A stretch of DNA of 64,000 bases from Candidatus Saccharimonadota bacterium (GTDB lineage: Bacteria; Patescibacteriota; Saccharimonadia; Saccharimonadales; Saccharimonadaceae), in contig JAUCSD010000001.1 of assembly GCA_030445245.1 (NCBI GenBank), forward strand, positions 998,671-1,062,670. The letters are read 5' to 3'. Of the stretch, positions 8,218 through 16,700 are shown piece by piece (the first letter of the stretch is position 1; every line of letters starts with the position of its first letter). The notes beneath the pieces are model-generated. The model did no database searches. It was not told the DNA's origin and was given only the letters and a program-made list of their open reading frames with translations. Both the position numbers and the translations under genes were made by a program.

Positions 8218-9318
8218 ATGGAACTCTCAGTCACCCAGGAAAACCTCACCAAAGCACTTAGTAACGTTGGACGCGTAGCGAGTAGTAAGACGGGTCTCCC
8301 TATACTTAGTAACATCCTTCTTCGAACCGACGGCAATCGTTTACTTATTGCTGCTACGAATCTGGAGATTGCCTCAACGCATTATATCGGTGCTAAGATC
8401 GCTTCACCTGGAGCGATTACTATTCCTGCCCGACTTGTGAGTGATTTCGTATCAAGCCTCCCTAAGGGAACAGTCGACTTAAAAGTAGAAAGTAGTCACC
8501 TTACTATCTCATCAGGCAATTTCACCTCAGTTATAAATGGCGTTTTGGCTGATGAATTTCCTGAGCTTCCAACTATTGATGAAACTTCATCAATTCAATA
8601 CAGCATTAACACAGCTGACTTTAAGCAAGCTGTTTCCCAGACGATCATTACGAGTAGTAGTGATAGCACTCGACCAGTTCTAACTGGAGTATATTGGCAT
8701 TCATTCGAAGGATACCTATATCTTGCTGCTACTGATGGTTATCGATTATCTGAGCGTCGTCTCGTCGAAACAACGAGCGAAGTTGCGGCTATTATTCCAA
8801 CCTCAACTTTGCAGGAAGTTTTACGTACGATTACCGATGATGTGACGGAAATTGAAATGCTCTTTGATGAGACACAGGTACGCTTCCGTGTCGGCGAATC
8901 TGAAATCACAAGCCGATTGATTGATGGTAACTACCCTGACTACCGTCAGCTTATCCCTGCTAGCTCGGAAACAAATATTGTCATTAATACGAGCGAGTTC
9001 GTACGAATTACCAAGATTGCCGGTTTATTTGCTCGTGAATCGGGTGGTAGTGTGACGCTGACAGCTGACAAGGAAAAACAAAGTCTTTCGATTCATTCGA
9101 TTGCCTCTGAACTTGGTGAAAATACCTCAAGCTCAACTGCTGAAGTGTCTGAAGACGGTCAGGTAACTCTTAACTCACGTTATATTAGTGAAGCGCTATC
9201 TGTTATTGAAGGTGATGTTGTTCTCTTTCGCTTTAGCGGCAAACTTGCCCCTTGCGTGCTGACAAGTAAGGCTGATGACGTTAATTATAAGCACATCATT
9301 ATGCCGCTTAAAAGCTAG
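8218..9318 (+). CDS. dnaN: DNA polymerase III beta sliding clamp
   Basis: A 366-residue clamp, the usual length, made of three similar domains of about 120 residues. MELSVTQENLTKALSNVGR at the start and GRVASSKTGLPILSNILL are typical of domain 1. The C-terminal MPLKS corresponds to the conserved end of the clamp (often MPMRL). It rings DNA and tethers the replicase. It follows dnaA and precedes recF by 3 nt. Confidence 0.97.
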   Translation: MELSVTQENLTKALSNVGRVASSKTGLPILSNILLRTDGNRLLIAATNLEIASTHYIGAKIASPGAITIPARLVSDFVSSLPKGTVDLKVESSHLTISSGNFTSVINGVLADEFPELPTIDETSSIQYSINTADFKQAVSQTIITSSSDSTRPVLTGVYWHSFEGYLYLAATDGYRLSERRLVETTSEVAAIIPTSTLQEVLRTITDDVTEIEMLFDETQVRFRVGESEITSRLIDGNYPDYRQLIPASSETNIVINTSEFVRITKIAGLFARESGGSVTLTADKEKQSLSIHSIASELGENTSSSTAEVSEDGQVTLNSRYISEALSVIEGDVVLFRFSGKLAPCVLTSKADDVNYKHIIMPLKS

Positions 9319-9321
9319 TAT

Positions 9322-10362
9322 ATGTCTCTCATTGAAAAGATCAGCGTTCAAAATATACGAGTTCATTCCTCTTTTGTAATGGACGTCTTTCCTGCCACCA
9401 CTGTTATTACAGGGGCTAATGGGAGTGGTAAGACTTCGATCATTGAAGCTCTTTATGTTGCACTCCAGGGATCTTCATTCAAAGGAAGCGATAACGATGT
9501 ACTGCGAAGCGAAGCATCGTGGTATCGGATTGATGTCCTGTTTGAGGATGCTGCCGTTCGCACTGTTAAATTCGATCCCAGTAGATCATCCGGTAAAAAG
9601 CAATTCATTATTGATGGAAAGACCTATTATCGCCTTCCGCAACAGCACAAATATCCCGTTGTTATCTTTGAGCCAGAGGATTTACGGTTACTGAATGGCT
9701 CACCTGTTCGTAGGCGACAATTCATTGATCATTTCATTTCACAACTTGATCCACAGTACGCCACATCTCTTCGTCGCTATGAACGTGCTTTAAAGCAACG
9801 CAACGCCCTCTTAAAGCAACGATCAGTAAGCGACAGCCTATTCGTCTGGAACGTTGCACTGAGTGAGTATGGCGCGTACATTATAAATCAGCGCATTCGG
9901 TTTTGTGACGATTTAAATGCACGACTGAATGATGTCTATGCATCGATCTCACATACAAAAGATAGTGTTACGGTTCAATATTCTCAGAACAGTCATGAAA
10001 ATATTGCCCAAAAGCTATTATCTGAATTGCACGATAGAGTCGAGCGCGATACACTCCTTGGTTTTACATCTGTTGGGCCTCATCGTCATGACATTCTCTT
10101 TAATTTTAATGGCTCACCTGCCCTCTCTGTTGCATCACGTGGTGAGGTGCGGAGCATCGTTTTAGCGCTTAAATTCCTTGAAGTGGATACGATAAAAAGA
10201 ATAACAGGTAAAAAACCTGTTATTCTCCTCGATGACGTTTTTAGTGAACTAGATGAGCGTCGCCAAAATCAGCTCATCTCTTTGACAAAGGAAAACCAGA
10301 TAATTATTACTTCAGCAACGAACGATTCAAATATTCATACTGACTATATCATCGAATTGTAG
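9322..10362 (+). CDS. recF: DNA replication and repair protein RecF
   Basis: A 346-residue SMC-like ATPase that loads RecA at gapped DNA. Walker A GANGSGKT lies at 31-38, the ABC-type signature region around 270, and Walker B VILLDDVFSELD near 308. The length is typical (350-370). The start is 3 nt after the dnaN stop, so the two share a transcript. gyrB, which often follows, is not here; a convergent secretion cluster follows instead. Confidence 0.95.
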   Translation: MSLIEKISVQNIRVHSSFVMDVFPATTVITGANGSGKTSIIEALYVALQGSSFKGSDNDVLRSEASWYRIDVLFEDAAVRTVKFDPSRSSGKKQFIIDGKTYYRLPQQHKYPVVIFEPEDLRLLNGSPVRRRQFIDHFISQLDPQYATSLRRYERALKQRNALLKQRSVSDSLFVWNVALSEYGAYIINQRIRFCDDLNARLNDVYASISHTKDSVTVQYSQNSHENIAQKLLSELHDRVERDTLLGFTSVGPHRHDILFNFNGSPALSVASRGEVRSIVLALKFLEVDTIKRITGKKPVILLDDVFSELDERRQNQLISLTKENQIIITSATNDSNIHTDYIIEL

Positions 10363-10368
10363 CGGTAC

Positions 10369-10899
10369 TTATTGGTCGAGGGGAGATGTCTGAATGACGT
10401 TATTGTCTCTATCGAATATACGCACGAAGGCATCGGCAGCATACGTGTAAGACAGTTCAACGGTGTATGCTTTCTTAGCATTATCTTTTACCGAGAAAGT
10501 GTAGACGGTTCGGTCTCCATCTTCTAGGCGTTTAATAGAAGATGTGTCGAGTGTGAAACTCGTAATAGCACCTGTTGATTGAGTACTGGCGTATTCAGAT
10601 AAGTAATATTCAACCACATTAATTCGAGCTTCGGTGATGTCCGCTTGATTTAGATCGTCAAAGTGGTCATAGGTAATACTATCATTTGAGGTTGTAGTCG
10701 TTTCGTTTGTAGGATTGGTAACATCCACAACAGGTGTTGTCGTTCCTTTGTTGTCTGAGGTTTGGGCGGGGGTTGAATCAACTGGTGGTAGGTCACTGTT
10801 TTTATGAGAAACAATAAACCCAATGATTGAAAGGATGATAATAACAACAAATGCGATAACCGCGTAGATAATCTTTTTACGTTTTGATTGATCCATCAT
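10369..10899 (-). CDS. Single-span envelope protein of unknown function
   Basis: A 176-residue protein with a short basic N terminus, one membrane span (about 11-32), a Thr/Ser/Pro-rich stretch (about 38-75) and an outside domain of about 100 residues with alternating beta-strand pattern. I do not recognise a family. It is the last gene of the leftward secretion operon and starts 4 nt after the stop of the preceding gene. The arrangement (short inside tail, one span, linker, small outer domain) is shared with the next two genes and would fit a structural part of the machine. VirB8-like folds have this topology, but no motif proves it. Confidence 0.6.
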   Translation of the reverse strand: MMDQSKRKKIIYAVIAFVVIIILSIIGFIVSHKNSDLPPVDSTPAQTSDNKGTTTPVVDVTNPTNETTTTSNDSITYDHFDDLNQADITEARINVVEYYLSEYASTQSTGAITSFTLDTSSIKRLEDGDRTVYTFSVKDNAKKAYTVELSYTYAADAFVRIFDRDNNVIQTSPLDQ

Positions 10900-10903
10900 G
10901 ATT

Positions 10904-11518
10904 CTAGTTCACCTTTTTGTTAAGATCGCTAAGTATCTCAAAAGGTATGTTTGGATAATCACGGGCGCTAAGAACGAGTTCTGGTTTCGTTTTAATGACC
11001 CAGTCAGCCTTCTCCTTTTTGAGTACGATGCGATACATATCACCTTGTTCGCTAGCGCTATTTGGCTTTTGGGTAAGTGTTGTGCCATACCACGAGCCAT
11101 CATCGTAGATATCGCCATCAGCAATGGTGAAATCAGTACCAAGAATAGGATGTGCTTTGAGAAGTACTTTTGTGATTGCCGGTAGTTCGGCGTTGAGTAT
11201 CTTGGTGCGATATGCGTCGGAATAAGGTGGGTTGATAGTAACAGTCGTATCGTTATCACCTACGGTGAAGCTCTGGGGAGTATTTGCGTAGTTATCTCCC
11301 TCGGTTGTGTATATGTAGTCACCTTTTTGAAGTTTAACATCAGTATCAGCAGTAAATGAAACGATAGTCGAATCGCTTTTATGGATGACGACTTTAATAT
11401 TTTCTTTCTTGAGGTCGAAATGAATCGTCCTGAAGGTTTGCATATAAAAGAGTATGCCAATTATCGCAAACGCTACGACAAGTGAAGTAATGGTAGTGAT
11501 GAGAGCTTTCTTATTCAT
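10904..11518 (-). CDS. Single-span envelope protein with possible NTF2/VirB8-like outer domain
   Basis: A 204-residue protein with a span near residues 5-27 and an all-outside remainder. The first outer part (about 30-95) has short beta repeats resembling a PEGA-type fold. The second (about 110-204, with DGSWYGTTL and MYRIVLKKEKADWVIKTKP) has the helix-then-sheet look of NTF2/VirB8-like domains; this is a visual guess. I chose the ATG at 11518 (MNKKA) rather than the longer frame because it gives a normal signal anchor and overlaps the upstream gene's stop by only 8 nt. Confidence 0.6.
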   Translation of the reverse strand: MNKKALITTITSLVVAFAIIGILFYMQTFRTIHFDLKKENIKVVIHKSDSTIVSFTADTDVKLQKGDYIYTTEGDNYANTPQSFTVGDNDTTVTINPPYSDAYRTKILNAELPAITKVLLKAHPILGTDFTIADGDIYDDGSWYGTTLTQKPNSASEQGDMYRIVLKKEKADWVIKTKPELVLSARDYPNIPFEILSDLNKKVN

Positions 11519-12143
11519 GGTCAAATGGGCTTTCGTAATCTCTAAAGACGATTTTAAAGTTAGTCGGGTCATATCCTAATTCACGGATCTTATCAATTGC
11601 AGCGTTGCGGTATCCGTTCATAGTATCGATCTCAATGATAATAGAATTCCCTGTATTATCTGCGGGATCGGCTCGATAGCCAATTGTGTAGATAAAGTTC
11701 TCGAATGGTAATGCCGAAGTTATTGGGTTGGCTGCGGTGAACGCCTCCCCTTCGTCGTTTGCCCGCACGCCCGCACGCCCTTCATATGCCAGATAAAGGT
11801 CTTGGTGGTCATTTCTCCACTTTGTAGCACTCTCAGAGACTGGATCGAGTGCGATGTCTATAGCGGTGGTGTTTGGCTTACCTATGGTCACTGTTTCCTT
11901 TTTGCTTGCAAAACCACTTCGGCTTGCTTCAACACTGTAACTACCTGGTTTTAGGTAATTGGTACCCTCGTTTATCTGCTCACCATTAACGGTTAGCTTC
12001 GTATCACTTGGTAGGAGGTAAACGGTCACTGCTTCCTTATTTGATCGTGAAACAACGAAGAAACCCGAGACGCCAATAAGCACTACTAAGAGAAATAGGA
12101 CTGCTATAACGATGAGTTTATATCTTTTTATGAAATCGCCCAT
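11511..12143 (-). CDS. Membrane-anchored PEGA-domain protein
   Basis: A 210-residue protein with a membrane span at about 9-31 and a PEGA-like domain at about 40-90: TKLTVNGEQINEGTN, then LKPGSYSVEASRSGF and KKETVTI. The C-terminal 110 residues are of unknown fold. PEGA domains are small beta sandwiches common in surface proteins. It lies 17 nt after the muralytic protein gene in the secretion operon and overlaps the next gene, so it is probably co-translated with it. Confidence 0.7.
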   Translation of the reverse strand: MGDFIKRYKLIVIAVLFLLVVLIGVSGFFVVSRSNKEAVTVYLLPSDTKLTVNGEQINEGTNYLKPGSYSVEASRSGFASKKETVTIGKPNTTAIDIALDPVSESATKWRNDHQDLYLAYEGRAGVRANDEGEAFTAANPITSALPFENFIYTIGYRADPADNTGNSIIIEIDTMNGYRNAAIDKIRELGYDPTNFKIVFRDYESPFDHE

Positions 12144-12160
12144 TACTGATTATCTCCTTA

Positions 12161-13534
12161 TTACTTACGGTACCATGTCACACTGCTACTCGTGGCACTC
12201 TCGTGTCCTGCCATTGGTGAACGCCAGCTGAGTCCACTTGTACTAAACGAGGCTGAGACAATACCCTTAAATGCAGGGTCACCTTTACCAAGTCCAGGTA
12301 CTTTTCCAACAAAGGCAAACGTGTGACCTGGCTCGAAGGCGACATCACCTGGTTTAAGGTCGGCTATGTTGATTTTGCTGCCATTTTTACCGCCTTTTCC
12401 AAGACCTGTCCAGTTCGCATTCGCCCATGCTTGCTGTGCGTCTGTAACACCTCCCTTTCCACTTCGGTTATATGCAGGATCGACGCCACTATCAATAATT
12501 AATCTTGTTACGAACGCACCACAGTCAACACCTATTTGGTATCCTCCACCAGGGCTTACACTATCACTTCTACCACCACCCACATATTGACCTGAAGACT
12601 GAGCTTTTTTCATAGCTGCTTGGTATTCTGGCTTATTGTGAGCATATACTGCAGGGTGATAGTCTGGCCAAGCGTACGCGAGTGCTGTTTTAGCAAGATC
12701 ACCCGATACCGCACCACCGCTGCTAGAACAACCATCAGTGCTTCCGCTTGATGTCGACCCTGTCTTACCGGTGTTACTTGAGAAGCTTTTAAAGGCTGCT
12801 TGCGCTTTACCGCCACGATTGCTCAATACCTGTGCAGCTGAGTCGGCAGATACTTCGAAGTTATTGTGCCAAAAGACTGTAGCGTTTTCGACGGTTTTTT
12901 GTAATTTGAGCGTTGCCCATTCGTTGGCTGCTTTACCGAATCCTGACGCCGTAACACGACGGTTTGTGCTCTCTTGATAGAGATAGTCAAGTTCAAAGAG
13001 AAGAATTGTATCAAGGTCGGTTGCTGGTACTTTTTTGTTGCCGTCAGTCCCACCGTATTCAACGGCTGTGTATTTCATAAGTTCTGGATGCTTAGACTTG
13101 AGCTTGCCAAGAATACCACTGCTTGGGCTTGAGTAGCGACGTCCACCATCCCACTGAGCGAGACCCCAGGCGTTATTAGTGAAATTACTGTTAAGAAGAT
13201 CCCCTGATCCCTGGCGACGAGTGACGACATAACCTGATTCAGCGTCCATATTGCCCATAACACCAGCCGCCTGTTCTGGAGATAGGCCTTTATCAACAAG
13301 ATAGCTCCATATCTTCTCAGTTACTGTATTGCCACGAAGAGATGCGGATCCGCTACCGTCAGAGGCACAATCAACCGCATCAGGGTCGAAGTAAAGAATG
13401 TCGTTACCTCCGTAATATTGAACATCAGGAATAGCGAATACTTTTGTATTATCAACGACGAATCCAAGTGTCAAAACTAACGCTAAGAAGAAGGCAGTAA
13501 TAACACGATATGGTCTTATTTTTTTAGTTTGCAT
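12161..13534 (-). CDS. Two-domain cell-wall hydrolase: phage-tail-lysozyme-like plus NlpC/P60- or CHAP-like domain
   Basis: A 457-residue exported protein. A hydrophobic signal or anchor lies at about 11-32. Residues about 70-240 resemble the phage tail lysozyme family: KIWSYLVDKGLSPEQAAGVMGN with MDAESG, then NNAWGLAQWDGGRR. After a Ser/Gly linker, residues about 285-457 look like an NlpC/P60 or CHAP cysteine peptidase, with the Cys in GVDCGAF and a His in EPGHTFAF. It would cut peptidoglycan for passage of the secretion apparatus, the role of VirB1-like proteins. The 11-nt overlap with the gene before it supports joint function. Confidence 0.8.
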   Translation of the reverse strand: MQTKKIRPYRVITAFFLALVLTLGFVVDNTKVFAIPDVQYYGGNDILYFDPDAVDCASDGSGSASLRGNTVTEKIWSYLVDKGLSPEQAAGVMGNMDAESGYVVTRRQGSGDLLNSNFTNNAWGLAQWDGGRRYSSPSSGILGKLKSKHPELMKYTAVEYGGTDGNKKVPATDLDTILLFELDYLYQESTNRRVTASGFGKAANEWATLKLQKTVENATVFWHNNFEVSADSAAQVLSNRGGKAQAAFKSFSSNTGKTGSTSSGSTDGCSSSGGAVSGDLAKTALAYAWPDYHPAVYAHNKPEYQAAMKKAQSSGQYVGGGRSDSVSPGGGYQIGVDCGAFVTRLIIDSGVDPAYNRSGKGGVTDAQQAWANANWTGLGKGGKNGSKINIADLKPGDVAFEPGHTFAFVGKVPGLGKGDPAFKGIVSASFSTSGLSWRSPMAGHESATSSSVTWYRK

Positions 13535-16500
13535 TTACCGCTCCATCATATCCGGTGACCCCATTATCTTTTAAGTAATTTGCAGGGTTTATGGCTGAAC
13601 CTATGCCAGCTCCCCCTTCAATAGGAGCGGTTTGGTACTTAGCGTATAGTCCCTTATCTTGAACCTCATCAATTAAGATACTGAATTCAAGATACTTCTT
13701 AGACGCGTCTATAGTACCTATCTTCTGGCTAGCTGTTACCTTGTCGCCGACCTTTATTGGCTTAGCTAAAGGTGTTACGTTCTTGTAGACTGTTTTAAGT
13801 CCGTCAGCATGTTTGATCACGATAGTCTTTGATGCGCTATCAGCCGTCACTACATCACCTGCCATTGAAGCAAATACATCTGTAGGCTTAGCGGTAAGGC
13901 TGAGTGCAGAGTGCCACGTACTAGTTCCTTGTACGCCTGGAGGTTGGCTGCGAGGTCCATAACCACTTACGATTGTAGGATTTGGTGAAACAGGCGATTT
14001 TACAGGTCCATTTGCGTTCGCCTTAGGGTCGCTGTTACTTGAGTTGGCCATACCGTTTTCCATACCATCATCGACACTTAGGTCGATATATGCCAGACGG
14101 AACATATTGTATTTACATTCTTTGTTATCGTTATCATTGCCAGCTGTACAGTTTTTCTTGCAAGGGTCAGCAGCGGTAGCCATACCATCATCACCGACAG
14201 TGGTACAGTTTATAACTTTAGTCGGTGTTTCGCTGGCATTACCTTGAATACATTCTTCTCCGGTGTTGCCGTCACTTTCACTGTAGCCACCGATTGAAAC
14301 TGATCGGTCTGGACATTCTTTTATATAATTGGCGTAATCATTGTCAGCAGCAGTTGGTAGTCCAGTCTCAAGATCTGCGTAGCCTTGGCTAACTACATAA
14401 TCATCTGCCGTGTCTGGGTCTATCGCTAGACTTGCTGAATCCATACCCCGTTTGAGGTTGCAAAACGGATCAGCGGCGAGATCAAGGTCGTTATATTCTG
14501 GATCTGTACATATATCATATTGAGCACTTGGATCAGCGGCGCTTGTATGAGGGATAAGACTGGCGAATGAACTAGTCGTAAATTGAGTTAATGATGCAAT
14601 TCCCCCGCTTAGACTCGACATTTTCGCGGTGTATGGAATGATACTTGAAACGAGTGATCCCATGAACGTATTCGGATTAGTTGCATCAAGCGGACTATGA
14701 GTAGCTCGGTCAGCTGCGTTATATTCAGCGACTGTCTGTTGATTTAGCTGGTTGTACGCGGCTGCGTTTTTCTTCTTAAGGACTGGTATACCACGAGCCT
14801 GTGATGCCTGATCGTTGTATGTACCCATACCTGACACAATTGCATTTCCTGCTCGGTTACCGTTTGTTAGCTCGTCTTTGCCTATTAGCGTACCCGCCGC
14901 CATGTCGATTAGCTTTGGTGTGAGCATAGCTATTGCAACGCTCACTGCGGCGCCGGCGGCTATCTGCACACCAGTTCCCCATCCGACACTTAGTCCACCA
15001 CTAAAGAACGCCACTACCGCTCCTACGACGGCAGTACCAATTACTATAGTTTGGCCCCAGCCACTCTTTATAAACTTGCAAGTTTTATCAAGTTCTTTTG
15101 AATTAATTCCGCCATTAATCTTTGATGCGAGGGTGCTGATAATACCACGCCCAACGAGCTGGCCACTAACATATTTCGTCGTCTCGTCGTTAAGGAGTAC
15201 CTTTTGCTTTTCTTTATCACTTAATGAAACATTGTTACCATCAGCACCGGCAGATTGGACTTGAAGGTTATCGCTTTTTGCCATTTGTCCTGCGTCACCA
15301 TAAGCTGCGTAATGATAACCGTATGAGTCGGTAGCGCTTTGGCCGACACTGTTTGTACTCGTAAGGATCTTACCAGCATACTCAACAGCTCCCGGATCTG
15401 CGACAAGCGCTTTAATCGAGTCGCCGGTATTCATAAAGACCTGCGCGAAACGGAGCAACTGCAAAGCGCCGAGATACTTGGCGGCAAAACTGACCGTTCG
15501 TATGAGCGTGTAGCCTGTACAGGCGGTATCAACAGCACCAAGTCCTAATGCTGTTACCGTTAGAGCGCCCTTTAGTGTCGCCTTTGCTGCCGTACTGCCG
15601 GTTTCTGCCAGAGCCTTTCTTGCCTTGAGTTCTCCAGCCAATGCGTCGCCGTTTGCAATACGTGTATCATATTGTTCTTTGGTTATAATGTCGCCTGTTA
15701 CGGTGTCCCTGTAGACGGTTTTCTTGCCGTTAGTGCAATCAGGGCCACTCGTACAGTCTTCCTCTGTGGAGCTCACTTTTGCACCCGTCTCTGCTACCTT
15801 ATCGCCATTCGCCGAATCGACTACTGACTTCTCACGTTCCTTATCGGTAGCTCCTGTGACATTTTTTTGTTTCGTGATGCCTAATTTCTTAGCTAATTTT
15901 GCGAACGTCGCATCAGCAAACCCCGCTAATTTCGGGCTATACGCCTTGAGCATGGCGCCCCTAAAGGCGGGATTTGTCCTTAATTCCGAGGCGAAATTAC
16001 TTGCATTCACCTTCGTGCCTTCAAATTCAAGGCCGTTAATCTTATTGCGGCCTAATTTTTCGCCGAGGAGCGTATTTCCTTTTTTGTCTACTTTAATACC
16101 AGCGGCCTCAAGTTTTTTGAGTTGCTTGTTGGACATTGTATTGTATCTACATCGGACAGTGATTTTGGACGTACAGATACCAGTGACGGTACCACCAAAT
16201 TTCTTTTTAAGCATTGTGGTCGTGCGAACGTCCATTACTGAAAGTTGATCATTGAACGCAGCGGTCAGCTTTTCCTTAAGGTCAAGGACTAATAGGCCTG
16301 GTGAGAAGAATGACACTAAACCACCCCCACCCAGTAGTAATCCAATAATAAGGCTAGCTGGACCTTTCTTCTTGAAGAAGTTCTTAACGGTAATTTTTTT
16401 TCTTTGGCCTTCTGGATTTACGTAAAAATTATTCCAGGGTCCGGTGTCTTCCTCTTTTTTCTTTGTGTCGTCTATATTCTTTGTTTTACTACCACCATTA

Positions 16501-16688
16501 AGGTCGCCTGATTTTCCAGAGGCATCGCCTGAATTTACAGGGTGACTATCTAAGTCGTCCGAGTAGTCAGGGATGGCGTCATTTTCTTGATTGTGGAGAT
16601 TTCTTGCGGTTTCATCGTTTGAGTATGGAGCATATTGCTCGTCTGCCTTACCCTTACTATCTGGTGTTCTAATATCAAGTTTTACCAT
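13524..16688 (-). CDS. Large secretion-associated membrane protein with degenerate M23 (LytM) domain
   Basis: A 1054-residue protein. The N-terminal about 110 residues are charged and cytoplasmic. A Gly-rich span lies at about 115-140, with further hydrophobic segments near 370-400 and 545-605. The C-terminal about 150 residues (VVSGYGPRSQPPG-like start, then AGDVVTADS and VGDKVTASQKIGTID) match an M23/LytM fold. The zinc ligands are not conserved: the HxxxD site reads HSALS and the HxH site reads YLEFS. It is therefore probably a non-catalytic wall-binding or activating domain. It lies between virB4 and the hydrolase gene. Confidence 0.7.
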   Translation of the reverse strand: MVKLDIRTPDSKGKADEQYAPYSNDETARNLHNQENDAIPDYSDDLDSHPVNSGDASGKSGDLNGGSKTKNIDDTKKKEEDTGPWNNFYVNPEGQRKKITVKNFFKKKGPASLIIGLLLGGGGLVSFFSPGLLVLDLKEKLTAAFNDQLSVMDVRTTTMLKKKFGGTVTGICTSKITVRCRYNTMSNKQLKKLEAAGIKVDKKGNTLLGEKLGRNKINGLEFEGTKVNASNFASELRTNPAFRGAMLKAYSPKLAGFADATFAKLAKKLGITKQKNVTGATDKEREKSVVDSANGDKVAETGAKVSSTEEDCTSGPDCTNGKKTVYRDTVTGDIITKEQYDTRIANGDALAGELKARKALAETGSTAAKATLKGALTVTALGLGAVDTACTGYTLIRTVSFAAKYLGALQLLRFAQVFMNTGDSIKALVADPGAVEYAGKILTSTNSVGQSATDSYGYHYAAYGDAGQMAKSDNLQVQSAGADGNNVSLSDKEKQKVLLNDETTKYVSGQLVGRGIISTLASKINGGINSKELDKTCKFIKSGWGQTIVIGTAVVGAVVAFFSGGLSVGWGTGVQIAAGAAVSVAIAMLTPKLIDMAAGTLIGKDELTNGNRAGNAIVSGMGTYNDQASQARGIPVLKKKNAAAYNQLNQQTVAEYNAADRATHSPLDATNPNTFMGSLVSSIIPYTAKMSSLSGGIASLTQFTTSSFASLIPHTSAADPSAQYDICTDPEYNDLDLAADPFCNLKRGMDSASLAIDPDTADDYVVSQGYADLETGLPTAADNDYANYIKECPDRSVSIGGYSESDGNTGEECIQGNASETPTKVINCTTVGDDGMATAADPCKKNCTAGNDNDNKECKYNMFRLAYIDLSVDDGMENGMANSSNSDPKANANGPVKSPVSPNPTIVSGYGPRSQPPGVQGTSTWHSALSLTAKPTDVFASMAGDVVTADSASKTIVIKHADGLKTVYKNVTPLAKPIKVGDKVTASQKIGTIDASKKYLEFSILIDEVQDKGLYAKYQTAPIEGGAGIGSAINPANYLKDNGVTGYDGAVNAN

Positions 16689-16700
16689 AAGATGCCTTTA

